Source: Adiantum capillus-veneris | Taxonomy: Eukaryota > Streptophyta > Polypodiopsida > Polypodiales > Pteridaceae | Direction: 5' to 3' | NCBI GenBank assembly: GCA_014529385.2 | Contig: CM043953.1 | Span: 93,067,342-93,131,341, forward strand | Length of the DNA: 64,000 nt | Translations under genes and position numbers: made by a program | The notes under the pieces: model-generated | What the model saw: the letters and a program-made list of their open reading frames with translations, nothing else | What the model was told of the DNA's origin: nothing | Database searches by the model: none | Part shown: positions 45,596-56,600 of the stretch, one piece after another | Numbering within the stretch: position 1 is the first letter of the stretch | Layout: every line of letters starts with the position of its first letter

Positions 45596-46967
45596 CGAGA
45601 GCCCTAAGTAGGTGACCTTAGACTAATCCTACGAGGTGAGTCGTATAAACTACTTTGTATACTTTAGTTAGAAAAGATCTAGGAGTGGTGGACTCCGAAG
45701 GTCTCGAGAGATACTAGGAAGTGGGGTATTCCTGGGTTTTCCGTGTTGACAGTATTTTTAGTTTAGCTTAGATTAGATTGTTTTTGATGGTGTTTAAGTG
45801 GTTGTTGACATAAAAAGCATTTGCTACTCCTTGAGTGGTAGTAAATCTCTTTATATTTTCAATTGCAAAAAATCCATTTTATGATTAGAAGTAGCTTAGG
45901 TAGGGCCTGATTTGATCCTGATCTAGAGCTATCAATTGGTGTTCTATTTTGCTTGATGTGTTTGATTGCATGTTAGATCACTGACAAAGTCGCTTTGGTA
46001 GTGAAATATGCAATAAACAAAGTTCAGAAAAATTTTCTGTGTAACTGATTGTTGCTGAGCACTTAAAAGAGCTATTAGAAGAGTTCTGTGCTGAAAAACT
46101 GGAAAACTGCAACTTTAGACATCATACGCGTATGATGTCTTAGGACCTAAACAGAGACTAAAATTGAAAATTTGACATTGCCAGAGTGTTTAGAAGGGGT
46201 GTTTTACCCTAAGATCAACTTAAAACAAGAGCATTAACACTCAAAGAAACCCAAAAAAAGACAAGTCGGAGTCCAAGAAACGCAAAGAATAGGAAATTTT
46301 GGATTCAAATCTTGTTTTTACATTCAGACCTGACAAAAACACTTGAAATTCAATTATAAACATTGGAGAAGGCTTAAAACCAAAAATAGTCAAAATCTGT
46401 GAAAAAAGACATCATACGCGTATAATGTCTTTTGGCACTTCCACTGCTTATTTTTGAAATCTGACCTGACAAGATTGTTACAATCACTGTTGGAAGCATA
46501 AATATCAAGTTTGGACCCAAATTGATAAAAAAGACATCATACGCGTATGATGTCTTTGACCTAATTTTGGACATATTTTGATACTTTGCTAACACAGATC
46601 CATTGTAATAGCTGTCTAGAGGTTATATTTCAAGTTTCATCCCATTTGGATCACAATTGACCCAAAAAACAAGTCAAAAGCGGAAAATTGCCAAGAAAAG
46701 CCTAAATTAGCCATAACTTGCTCAAACAGAGTTCAAACTGAATTTTGTGAGTGAACAGAGCATAAAGGGGTCACTGAGAGTGAGCATAACCAAAATAGTC
46801 AAAATCTGTGAAAAAAGACATCATACGCGTATAATGTCTTTTTCAGCATAACAGTAACAAAATTCTCACTTGATGAAACAGAAGTTGTCCCACTGACAAG
46901 ATTAAACAATTGACAAAGAATCAATCAGTTTGGATCAATTCTGACCACAAAAACCTGGGAAAAAAAA
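45596..46967 (+). other. F 5' leader
   Basis: 1.37 kb without a credible frame. Its second half holds four copies of the 24-bp palindrome and diverged repeats of about 140 bp. Confidence 0.75.
46117..46839. repeat. Palindrome array, upstream block (4 copies)
   Basis: Four copies of a 24-bp perfect palindrome, half-site AGACATCATACG, at 46117-46140, 46407-46430, 46532-46555 and 46816-46839. The second and fourth copies have one base changed in the right arm (TATAATGTCT for TATGATGTCT). Those two also share ~30 bp of left flank (CAAAATCTGTGAAAAA), so they are a recent duplication. Start-to-start distances are 290, 125 and 284. Confidence 0.95.
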
Positions 46968-48263
46968 TTGCCAAGACGGAAAAGTTACAATCCTTTAGGG
47001 GAATTGATGAATTTGAGATCGGGCAGGAATCTCCGGAATAATCAACCAAAACAAGGGGAACCAGCAAGTGTCATATCAACCGAGGGAAGTGTAAACCAAA
47101 GTTGGGTGCAACCATTAGAGCCGATCTTTGAAGGAAGTGTCTCTGATACTTCTTCGGAGAGATCTTACGAGATTTTCACCGAAAACTTGGAACACTTGAA
47201 CCTGAACAACAGAGAAAATATGGCAGCAGGATCATCAAACCCTTCCGCCACAATGAAGCTATTGTTCATAAAATACCAGTACGACAATGAGCAAGGTGCC
47301 AAGATCTACAAAGATGGAATGGACCGCTATTGTGTAAAGATAGAAGATAGACCTAGTGAGTTCAAGGACTTAGTGCCTGTGAGCTATAGCGGAGATAGAT
47401 ATCTAGATGACGAGGGTACCATGTACTTGGTAGTCCTAAACCCTAACATTGTGGACAAGTGGGGATTGATGGGCACCAAAGCCAAAATAGATGAAGAACT
47501 CGAGGAGAAAGCACCAATAATGAACTTCCCTAATGCGAGGTTAAGAAGAGAGAATGAAACTACAAGGATCAACACTGATAACATCTATGTGGGGCTGTAC
47601 AAATATAATAATGGGGAGCAAGATCTCTATTATAGATGTGAAGAACCCTACACGGGAGAGTTGACAGACAAAAAAAGACTCTATGTCTTTACCTACACAG
47701 AGGGATCGGAAGTGAAAATTACCGCTTACGATAAGTATGGCAGGCAATACTCAACAATGGGCAAGAAAGAATTAGAAGGATATACATACTTTGGGGGACC
47801 ACTACATCAGTATTATGTTACTTCTAGCTCACATAGACCAGCACCAACAAATGGAGTGCAAAACTCAATGACAACAGGATGACAAAGAACTCAGGTTGCT
47901 GACTCTTTCAGTCAACCTTGGGACTCGAAGCTCGGACCAATGGGATCATTACATTCCAGAGAGTCAATGGAGACGAATCGAGGAAGTGCAGTTCCAATCC
48001 CCACCTATACCACTCCAGGTCCAAGGTTTGAAGCGGAACCATCACATTTACCTCCCAGTAGTAGATTCAGGGCAGAGGAACCGACAAGGGTAACCCATGA
48101 AGTCCATGGTGCTAGAGAAAGCTTTAGCCGAGACACAGGAGCAATGAGATTGGTAGCAGATCATAGACGTATGAGACCATCTCAAGTAGCCAAGTGTATG
48201 CCAAGAAGTATGGTGGTTCAGGAGATCCGTATGCACATGTGTCACTCTTTAAGCAAGTCTTAA
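46968..48263 (+). pseudogene. F Gag N-terminal region
   Basis: Frame from about 46968; the first ATG is near 47004 (MNLRSGRNLRNNQ), comparable to the A-inner start MHLRSGQ. A TGA lies at 47880-47882 and the same frame runs on past it. The first ~80 residues are low complexity. The segment ~95-290 has an ordered look (MKLLFIKYQYDNEQ, then YVFTYTEGSEVKITAYDKYG, then GYTYFGGPLHQYYV) but no family I recognise. Near 48190 a one-base shift is needed to join the capsid frame that starts with KYGGSGDPYAHVSLF. Likely an N-terminal domain of the Gag precursor. Confidence 0.65.
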
Positions 48264-49933
48264 GAGCTGAGCAGATAACAGATTTCCATACACAATACGA
48301 GGGATTTGGTCTTACTCTAGAAGGTACTGCATTGACATGGTTTCAACCAATGAACATAGGGGGATTCCATGACATTGACCATTTGCTAAGAGAGTTTGCT
48401 GAGGAATTCTCAAAACGAGGGATTAAGCACAATACGGTCTCACAAATATATGCTTTTAAACAGAGAGAACACGAAAAAGTGAAGGAAGCTTCACTTCGCT
48501 TCAAACAATACATTGAGAGATGTCCAGTACGTGAACGACCACAAGATGACAGACTATCTGTTCTCTTTATTGAGGGACTGAGGAACGACACTCTCAAGAA
48601 GGACTTGCACTTGAAAGCTTGTATAAGTTTCGAGCAAGTAACGAGAGAGGCATTGTACTTAGTGGATAACTGTACGGTTTATGGAGAGGTGTCAGCGGAT
48701 ACAGATTTTGCATCCAGTAGCTCCTCCTCCATAGCGAGCGAGACTACCACTAAAAAGAATGTTCAAACAACAACCATGCCAAATGTAGAGCAAATGATAG
48801 AAGATGCTCTAAAAAGGATGGCACCATACCAAAAACCATTGCCAAAAACACTGAAATGGTGTGCTATTGAACAAAAATGGACAAATCATCCAACAAAGGA
48901 GTGCTATTACAACAAAGGGTATGTAAGGGAGCGCCAGTATGCACCTCCTGCTCAATTAGCACCACCTCAGATACATCCAGTACCTCGATACCCAACGGGA
49001 AATGTACCAGGACCTATGGGGATAGAAAGACCGCAACCGATATTGGGACAGCAACCACCTTTACCAGGAGCAAGACCAGTGGGCATTAGATATGCACCAA
49101 CCTTAGAGAATCAGGAAGAACAAGCCTTAGTGCCTGTTCAAGCCTATTACAAAGAATCGGGTGCACACATGTCTCCGACAGTGTATTACCCACCAGAAGA
49201 ACCAAAACAACCAGAACCATGGGGCATGATGGGGAATGTTGGAATACCAACAGTTACCAGTGCTTCTGATGAAGAGAGATACAATATGGACGCAAGAACC
49301 TTAATGTTCATAGCTCATGGAGGGTTAACAGGACAAAGACCATCCTATCCACAAAGGACGAATCAAATGGGACCAAGACCAGCACTAGGACCCTGTTACA
49401 AGTGTGGAGGTGACCATCTGATGAATGTCTGCCCACACACGGAAATCATTAGAATTAACGCTTATTGCACTGAGTGTGGGGTTACTCACTTCATTGAGGA
49501 TTGTTCAAAGAATCCAAACAAAGTGCAAAAGACGACATTGAATATGCTAGAAACTATTCCTACCAGCAGTGGGTCTGAAAATGAAACTCTGATACCAACC
49601 CAAGTTGTTACTAGAGCTCAAGCTAAGAAAACCACTAGAGAACCTGAGAATGGAAAGTTAGCGACTGAAGTGGTTAGTCAAGGACCGCGGAGTCAAAAAA
49701 ATACATGGAAAGCTAGAAAAGCACGCATGAAGTTGAGAAAAGAACGTGAAGACGCTATTCTAGCTGAGGAACTAAAGCAAACTAAAGCTAGATTAGAAAA
49801 ACTTGAGAGTCAAAACGGGAAACGAGAGATGAGCCCGGAAAGAACGAAACAAAAGAGTATCAAAGAAACAACGAGCTTAAGCTCAGGGGGATCAGTGCTA
49901 GTCGACAAGTACACGAACCATTGGACGCACTGA
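48194..49933 (+). CDS. F Gag: capsid domain and two zinc knuckles
   Basis: About 580 codons in one frame. Residues ~1-165 form the capsid domain (DPYAHVSLFKQVLRAEQI, LEGTALTWFQPM, LREFAEEFSKR, RLSVLFIEGLRNDTL). A proline-rich linker follows, with two CX2CX3HX4C knuckles at residues ~400-437 (CYKCGGDHLMNVC and CTECGVTHFIEDC), then a Lys/Glu-rich segment with coiled-coil character. The initial codon is not an ATG because the frame is entered from upstream. It aligns with A-inner Gag, where the two knuckles are instead split between overlapping frames. It forms the particle and packages RNA. Confidence 0.85.
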   Translation: MYAKKYGGSGDPYAHVSLFKQVLRAEQITDFHTQYEGFGLTLEGTALTWFQPMNIGGFHDIDHLLREFAEEFSKRGIKHNTVSQIYAFKQREHEKVKEASLRFKQYIERCPVRERPQDDRLSVLFIEGLRNDTLKKDLHLKACISFEQVTREALYLVDNCTVYGEVSADTDFASSSSSSIASETTTKKNVQTTTMPNVEQMIEDALKRMAPYQKPLPKTLKWCAIEQKWTNHPTKECYYNKGYVRERQYAPPAQLAPPQIHPVPRYPTGNVPGPMGIERPQPILGQQPPLPGARPVGIRYAPTLENQEEQALVPVQAYYKESGAHMSPTVYYPPEEPKQPEPWGMMGNVGIPTVTSASDEERYNMDARTLMFIAHGGLTGQRPSYPQRTNQMGPRPALGPCYKCGGDHLMNVCPHTEIIRINAYCTECGVTHFIEDCSKNPNKVQKTTLNMLETIPTSSGSENETLIPTQVVTRAQAKKTTREPENGKLATEVVSQGPRSQKNTWKARKARMKLRKEREDAILAEELKQTKARLEKLESQNGKREMSPERTKQKSIKETTSLSSGGSVLVDKYTNHWTH

Positions 49934-51612
49934 TGAGAGCTTACGAAGCTAGGTTAAAGAACAACCAAACACAAGAACAGAGGTGGATGACATACCCAAA
50001 CGCGGAATTGGAAAAGCAGAGACTTGAAATGTGCCAGAGAATGATCGAGACTGCACAAGCCTTATTAGAACCACCAAAAGAAACAATGAATTGTGGAAAG
50101 GAAAACCCAATTCAGCAAGAGACTATCGTTTCACGGGTAGCTGAAAAGACTCCCAGTGCACAAAAGCCTGAAAATACACAAAAGGATGACCGCATAGTAT
50201 TGAACACAACCGATCAGGAGATAGAGAGTTTTCATCCAGTCATACAGAGGATTTACGGAAAAGATGAGGATTACAATGAATTTTGGAAACAAGTGAGAGA
50301 GGCAAACTTTGCAAACGAGCTAAGTTGCCAAGCTAATCAGACAAATTGGGAAAAGGACATCAGGAATCCTCCCATAGTGGAATTTGAGGCAGGATCTCAA
50401 GTGGACTTGGATCTGCAATCTTACTGGGGAGATGGGGGCTCTGTTAGAACAATGGAGAGCAAACCTCATTCACTGAAAACCTTACCTTCATACTTAGGAG
50501 AGTATGAAGCAAAATCTGAGATTAGAGCACTTCCCTCAAAAAAAGTCTCATCAGAAAAAGTCATGGACTCGCAAGGATTGATAGAGATTTTGTCAACACC
50601 AGTGACATGCACTATCACTCTAGCTGAGCTTTTGAGGCTAAGACCACATATGTGGACCACTGTAGGAAAATGCTTGGAGAAATTCGGGATAAAAGATCCA
50701 ACATCGAGATTGCAAGAGAGCATGGAGGAGCTGAGCAAGCCACAAAAGAACGCTAAGCCTGTACCTTTAAACAAGGTCGGAGAGTATTGCGAAGGTGAAG
50801 AGGGGAATACAACCTTACCAGTTGAATTCCAAGGAGTGAACACAATGGCAATACTAGACAGCGGAGCTGGGGTAGCCATTGCTACAAAAGAAATCTAGAA
50901 AAAATGGGGGAAACCAGCAATAAGGAAGACTAGGTTGAAACTCCAATTAGCAGATGGACACATGGAGAAACCTATGGGGTTATTAGAGAAAGTTGTAGTG
51001 ACTTCTTGCGGCATTGAATACGAACATACTTTTGCTATTGTCGATTTTGGCAAGGAGAATAACTATGATATCATACTGGGAAGACCATTCATGAGACAGT
51101 TGAAAATGGTCCAGGATTGGGGCTACGATCACATATACCTGAGAAATATGGAAACCACTACACGTGTGAACCTGAAAGACCATAGCTACAAAGATGTGAA
51201 CCGAACACCGGTAGAGGAGTTTGATTCAGCTACTTTGGCGGGATCCGAATTTCCAGCTTGGTTAGGTAAACCCAAGGAGTTATGGATGTGTGGAGCTTCG
51301 AAATGTGGAAGTCTGAAACGAGAAGAATGTGTTTTAGAAAGGGCTATCGAAGACGAAACTTATATAGGAGAACCCTTTCCAGAGGACACGTTTGAACCAT
51401 TAGAATGGACACACATTCTAGCAACCCTAGATGTTTGTGCAATTCCGGATGGTCCCACAACAAAATTTTGCGACAAGGACGGGTACGACGTGGTTCCGTA
51501 TTTCATGTTGAGAACTGTACTCGAAAAAGAAACTGAAAAAACGATACACTGGAAAAAGAAGATGAAGAAGAGGTGTTTCACGACATTCCAATCATCCAGA
51601 GTGGGGAAATGA
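49921..51612 (+). pseudogene. F linker and protease 1 (stop after catalytic loop)
   Basis: Entered by a shift from gag. About 300 codons of charged linker lead to a retropepsin loop AILDSGAGVAIATKEI at about 50849-50895. A TAG at 50896-50898 occupies a position where A-inner has Trp. The same frame then continues with WGKPAIRKTRLKLQLADG and the flap-side signature IILGRPFMRQLKMVQDW near 51073-51120. The frame ends at 51612, apparently after a small shift near 51545. The TGG-to-TAG change alone would remove this protease. The domain is homologous to the family A protease. Confidence 0.82.
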
Positions 51613-51661
51613 AGCAGACAACGAGTCAACGGACAATTCAAGCGGAAACGAAGAAACTATA

Positions 51662-53308
51662 ATGGATGTCCGATTTTATGATTTTCCGAACCAAACTAAA
51701 CAACGCCAGAAACGCTATAGAGCAAAGAGAAAAACAAAGGGGGTTAGAACCAATCCGATGCCTAGAATAAGAGGAAAAAATCAATTCCTAATGCTAGTAA
51801 AGGCTGAAGATTGTGTTAAGGATAAGATTTCTGGAAGAATGAGAGGCAGTGATCAAAAGAGCTCACGAAAAGACAAAAGAGGCTCAAGAAATCAAGTTCA
51901 AAAGAATGGAACGAAAACTGAAACAGAAAAATCAGAAAAGAACGAGCGCAACAGAGAATACACGGAGTCCAAGTTAGAACGTAGAAACAAGTACAGAGAG
52001 CTCAAGAAAACTCTGAAAGAAGTTTGGACTACAGAAATTGAAAGTGGAGAGGACAAAAACGCCAAAATCAAGGAAAACATGGATGTTCCCTCTCACTATA
52101 GGAAATTCACAATAGAGGATAGGAAGGTGATATTAACCCCACCTATTCGAGAGAGGAAGGAGAACGAATCTTATGACGGACCGGAGGATGCGAAAAAAGT
52201 TGATTTAGCAGCTCCAGGTGAGCCACCTAGACCGGTATACATAGCCACAGATTTGTCCCCAAGCGAGGAAGAGAGACTTTTGAGTCTTCTCAGAGAGTAT
52301 AGGGATGTGTTTGCATGGTCTTATAAGGACTTAAAGGGAGTTGACCCATCGATATGCCAACACTCAATCCCACTGAAACAAGACGCAAAGCCTAGCAGAC
52401 AGAGACCATACACATATAATGATACTTTTGCTAAGCGAATCAAGGAAGAGATAGATAAGCTAATGGAAGCTGAATTCATATACGAGATTGAACACACTGA
52501 TTGGGTATCTCCGATTGTGGTAGTACCTAAGAAGAACGGAAAACTCCGAGTGTGTGTCAACTTAAAGAAAGTGAATGCTGCAACAATCAGGGACAATTAT
52601 CCCCTGCCGATAACTGATCATGTTCTAGAGCGTGTATCAGGGAAAACAGCATACTCCTTTCTTGATGGTTTTTCAGGATATAACCAGCTAGCCATAGCAT
52701 TGGAAGATCAACATAAAACAGCTTTTGCAACGGAGTGGGGAATTTATGCTTATCGGGTTATGCCTTTTGGTCTAACCAATGCTCCGGCAACCTTCCAGAG
52801 GCTGATGACGCATGCTTTCAAAGAATACTTAAGGCTGTTTCTCAAAATATACATGGATGACTTATGTGTACATTCTCTACTGAGAGATGAGCATCTAGAA
52901 CACCTAAGAAAAGTATTTGAGAAATGTAGGACATATCGCATTTGTCTCAATCCTGAGAAATGTGTGTTTATGGTCCGACAGGGCAGAATTCTGGGACATA
53001 TTGTCTCACAAAACGGAATATCCACGGATTTAGAGAAGATAAAAGTTATAGTGGATATGCCTAGACCAACCAATGCGAAACAACTACAGAGCTTTATGGG
53101 ACATTGTGGATATTATAGACGATTCATTTACATGTACGCTATAATAGGCCAACCACTTTACAGGCTAATAGTGAACTTTGAATGGACAGAGGAGTGTGAG
53201 GAATCATTCAAGAAATTGAAAGAGGCACTCATTACTGCTCCAGTCTTGAAATCACCAGATTGGGAGAAGATATTCCATGTGCACATAGATGCTTGGCATA
53301 TGCAATAG
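51662..53308 (+). CDS. F reverse transcriptase
   Basis: 548-codon frame. Residues ~1-185 are a very basic, Lys/Arg/Glu-rich linker. RT follows with all main blocks: WVSPIVVVPKKNGKLRVCVN, FLDGFSGYNQLAIAL, MPFGLTNAPATFQRLM, the catalytic IYMDDL at about 52848, LNPEKCVF, LGHIVSQNGI and FMGHCGYYRRFI. It ends just inside RNase H (FHVHIDAW), where a shift moves to the next frame. RT copies genomic RNA into cDNA in the particle. No damaging change was seen within the RT blocks. Confidence 0.9.
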   Translation: MDVRFYDFPNQTKQRQKRYRAKRKTKGVRTNPMPRIRGKNQFLMLVKAEDCVKDKISGRMRGSDQKSSRKDKRGSRNQVQKNGTKTETEKSEKNERNREYTESKLERRNKYRELKKTLKEVWTTEIESGEDKNAKIKENMDVPSHYRKFTIEDRKVILTPPIRERKENESYDGPEDAKKVDLAAPGEPPRPVYIATDLSPSEEERLLSLLREYRDVFAWSYKDLKGVDPSICQHSIPLKQDAKPSRQRPYTYNDTFAKRIKEEIDKLMEAEFIYEIEHTDWVSPIVVVPKKNGKLRVCVNLKKVNAATIRDNYPLPITDHVLERVSGKTAYSFLDGFSGYNQLAIALEDQHKTAFATEWGIYAYRVMPFGLTNAPATFQRLMTHAFKEYLRLFLKIYMDDLCVHSLLRDEHLEHLRKVFEKCRTYRICLNPEKCVFMVRQGRILGHIVSQNGISTDLEKIKVIVDMPRPTNAKQLQSFMGHCGYYRRFIYMYAIIGQPLYRLIVNFEWTEECEESFKKLKEALITAPVLKSPDWEKIFHVHIDAWHMQ

Positions 53309-54393
53309 GATGCATTCTGGCTCAGCCAGAAGAAGGAAACATGGATTTTCCTATCTGTTACGCCAGTCGACAGCTCAACAATGCAGAGAAGAATTACACC
53401 ACAACAGAGCGAGAAGGATTAGGAATGATCTATGCTGTGAAGAAATTTCGGCATTATCTTCTAGCCAACAAGTTTGTGTTTTTTACGGATCACCAAGCCT
53501 TGCTCTACCTAGTGAATAAACCATGCAATACCGGGAGAATAGTGAGATGGTTCATTATCTTACTGGAATTCGACTTCACGGTAGTAGTAAAGAAAGGAAA
53601 AACACATCTTAGAGCTGATCATCTTTCGCGATTGACGAATGGAGAAGACCCTATAGGAGTAGATGACGACATGCCAGACGCGTACTTGTTCAACATAGAA
53701 ATGATACCTAAGTGGTCTCAAAATGTCGTTGACCTATTAACCTATGGAGGAGAGTTCGATAGAAGAGAATACAACCTGAAACATATTGCTATTCAGCAAT
53801 CCAAGAATCTTCAATTGGTTGCAGGAAGGTTGTATCAATTGGGAAATGATCATGTTTTACGACTATGCATCAATCCTGAGGAATATAATATATATCTGTG
53901 CGAAGCACATGTTCAGGAATGTGCATTTCATTGTTCAAGAAGGAACACATATAGGAATTTGTTACAATTGGGAGTCTATTGGCCAGGAATGAAAGAAAGC
54001 GTACATGAATATGTCACAGTATGTATTGGATGTTCATCAAAACCGCCAGCCGAGTATTCAACATTATATCAGATAATGATCGCTCCAGAATGGAGTCAGT
54101 ATATTGTTGAATATCTCACAAATAGAACTTTCCCAGAAGGAACGTCAAAAGCTCGTCAGAAATCTGTAGAGATAGAAGCTAGAGATTACGCTTTAATAGG
54201 AGATCAACTCTATAAGAGAGGTAAAGACAACCAGCTTAGGATTTGCGCATCAGAGTCTGAGTATGTGATAATCCTAGAGCAAGCTCATGGAGGAGTAGGT
54301 GGAGGCCATTTCTCAGGTGATAAGACAGCAAAACTTGTCTTAGCTGCAGGAATATGGTGGCCAACATTACATATGGACGCTGGAATACGTTAA
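53260..54393 (+). CDS. F RNase H and duplicated integrase zinc-binding region
   Basis: This frame continues RT after a shift. RNase H shows YAIGCILAQ, TTEREGLGMIYAVKKF, FTDHQALLYL and HLRADHLSRL. After the usual linker (GVDDDMPDAYLF) there are two consecutive zinc-binding regions. The first has HVQECAFH, YWPGMKESV and CIGC (about 53905-54035). The second has the standard H-x4-GGHFSGDK, WWPTL and, after a one-base shift near 54378, CDDCQRTK. Each is preceded by a similar G-x-LY-x2-G-x-DxxLR strand (GRLYQLGNDHVLRLC and DQLYKRGKDNQLRIC). Normally there is one such region, which helps integrase bind LTR ends. Confidence 0.85.
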   Translation: MGEDIPCAHRCLAYAIGCILAQPEEGNMDFPICYASRQLNNAEKNYTTTEREGLGMIYAVKKFRHYLLANKFVFFTDHQALLYLVNKPCNTGRIVRWFIILLEFDFTVVVKKGKTHLRADHLSRLTNGEDPIGVDDDMPDAYLFNIEMIPKWSQNVVDLLTYGGEFDRREYNLKHIAIQQSKNLQLVAGRLYQLGNDHVLRLCINPEEYNIYLCEAHVQECAFHCSRRNTYRNLLQLGVYWPGMKESVHEYVTVCIGCSSKPPAEYSTLYQIMIAPEWSQYIVEYLTNRTFPEGTSKARQKSVEIEARDYALIGDQLYKRGKDNQLRICASESEYVIILEQAHGGVGGGHFSGDKTAKLVLAAGIWWPTLHMDAGIR

Positions 54394-55033
54394 AAGGTGT
54401 GATGACTGTCAGCGGACCAAAGTACCACTTAAAAGAGATGATATGCCGCTTAGACCAATGATGGGGGCAAGGGATTTTGCAAAATGGGGGATTGATTATG
54501 TCGGACCCATTTCACCTCCTGCATATAAGACTCATGCACAATACATCATTGTGGCTACAGACTATCTAACAAAGTGGGTCGAAGCAAAGGCAACTCAAAA
54601 AGCAGATGCCAGGACCACGGCACAATTTCTGTATGAATACGTCTTTGTACGATATGGATTGCCAATAGAAATTGTGAGTGATCGAGGCACACATTTCATA
54701 AATGAAGTGATAGAGATCCTTCTAGATGAATTCATGGTAATCCATAGGAAATCAGCCCCGTATCATCCACAAGCAAACGGACAAGCTGAAGCAACAAACA
54801 AAACCATATGCACGGTCCTCACGAAGATTGTATCTGAGTCGAGAACTGACTGGGACCAAAAGTTGCATTCAACATTATGGGCATATAGGGTAGCATATAA
54901 AACATCAATAGGAACGACCCCATATAACATGGTTTTTGGGCTAAATGCTATCTTGCCAATAGAATTCTTGATTTCAACCTTAAGGGTGGCTAAGGATCTA
55001 GAGTGGACAGGGCACGAGCTCTCTGATAGATAG
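54379..55033 (+). CDS. F integrase catalytic core
   Basis: Frame containing the DD35E core: D in VATDYLTKW, D in IVSDRGTHF and E in NGQAEATNK, with 35 residues between the last two. It is preceded by FAKWGIDYVGPI and followed by LWAYRVAYKTSIGTTPYNMVFG, all typical of Ty3/gypsy integrases. The frame stops at 55033, and the C-terminal module resumes in another phase at about 55060. Integrase inserts the cDNA; the core residues look intact. Confidence 0.9.
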
Positions 55034-56037
55034 ATGACCTGGAAAAGCTAGATGAGCTTCGCCTAAAAGCAGTAGCTTCCATCTACGCTCAAAAAAGGCG
55101 ACAAAAGGAATTTTTTGATAAGCATGTGCGGACTAAAGAGTTTAAAGTTGGGGACTATGTCCTAGTTTACACTCTGAAACAGCATGCTAAAAAGCTTAAA
55201 AAGCGAGGGATGGGACCTCTGGTGATTAAAGATCTATCACCAAGTGGAGCCGTCAAGCTTGCTACATTAGACGGAGAAGAAATGCCCAATTGGATTAGTG
55301 GATGCAGAGTGAAAAAGTATCTTTTGCCGCTAACCCAAGACATGCTTCTCAAAATACATCAAGAAAAGCTGCGTGTCCAAAAAAAGAAAAAGATTGTAGA
55401 GGAAGCGCAAGCTGAGGCGAAGGAAAGAATGGAGAAAAGAAGACTACTGCGTCAGAAACAGCGCAATGAAGGAGCAATACGAATAAACGCAGTCAGTATA
55501 ACAGAAATGGGGAATGACAAAGAAGAACCCATCATTGAATGCAAAGTAGGGACCAACCAAATCAAAGCCAGAGCACTATTGGATTCAGGAGCTCAAGCTA
55601 ACCTACTTTCACTCAGTTTGTATAGACAATTGACAAATGACACTAAACTACAAACTGCCAAGCAAGAGTTAAAGAGTTACTCTGAGAATTCAATCAAAAC
55701 TGTCGGATGCACAGTTTTACATATACAGATTAACCAATATGTGTATCCTCATATGTTTTACGTGGTTGAAGACCAAGCTACACAACATCCATTATTGCTA
55801 GGACAACCATGGCAGAAGCAATACAATGCAATGATTGACTGGAGTTCTAAATCAGTGCTTATCAAATACGAAGGTGAAAGTCAATCAGTTAAGTTCACCA
55901 AAGGAGCAGAGCCAACTCCAAAGGAAGAATCCACGGACAAGGGCAAACAACAACCAGAGAAAAAGAAGAAGCAATGGCAACCAAAAGTTTCTACACAACT
56001 GATTGCTCGTCGACGAGGAACTCTCAACATTGGATAA
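55034..56037 (+). CDS. F integrase C-terminal module and second retropepsin
   Basis: The start is an integrase C-terminal module (FKVGDYVLVYTLKQHAKKL, then GMGPLVIKDLSPSGAVKLATLDG). A Lys/Glu-rich helix of ~60 residues follows. Then comes a complete second aspartic-protease pattern: catalytic loop RALLDSGAQANLLSLSLYRQL near 55570-55632 and flap-side LLLGQPWQKQYNAMIDWSSK near 55793-55850. Spacing of the two signatures (about 70 residues) is normal for a retropepsin domain. It is separate from protease 1 at 50849-51120 and only weakly like it. No stop interrupts it from 55126 to 56037. Whether it is active, or what it would cut, cannot be told. Confidence 0.8.
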
Positions 56038-56600
56038 GGAAGACAAGCAATAATATAACAGCTCAACCTTGGGATAAAACGGAGTCAACGTTGGTATGGA
56101 GACCAAAAAAGGTGTGCCAGAAAACACAAACAGAGTCTTCAATACCAGACAACAGAGTGATCCCGACAATCAAGGACAGTGAAACAGATCTGGATTCCAA
56201 AGAAGTTCATGACGGCACAAAGCTACAGCAAGCAAATTTGGATCCCAAAGATTTGTAAACAGGAACTCCCTTCAATACAATCAACGGAAACTCCTAGGTA
56301 TTTCAAGGCGAGGAAATCAACACACAGAACAAAGCAGGTTTGGGTCGCAAAGAGTTTGTGGCAAGCACAAGCAAAGCGGAAGCAGATTTGGATTGTGAAA
56401 AAAGACAACAAGGTAATGAAGAATCCATCTACTGATTCTACTACCGAAGTGCCAAAACCAACCCAAAACCCGACCACCAATCCTTCAATCAAACAAAGAG
56501 CAGCTTTATTGGAAAGACTGTTGTATCATCGCTCTACAATTGCATTGGGAACTTATGACCAAAACAACTACAATGCTTCACCCACAGACACTTCATAGTC
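56038..56600 (+). pseudogene. F W-x-x-K repeat tail
   Basis: Continuation after protease 2, in two phases because of a shift near 56175. It holds five spaced motifs, VWRPKK, IWIPKK, IWIPK, VWVAK and IWIVKK, from about 56097 to 56400, each within a Lys/Gln/Ser-rich context. A Pro/Thr/Asn-rich end follows, then RAALLERLLYHR, stopping at about 56598. Family A carries the same sort of tail directly after its single protease (KWVPK, RWIPK, IWVPK, VWVPK). The role is unknown; a repeated binding motif is a fair guess. Confidence 0.65.
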
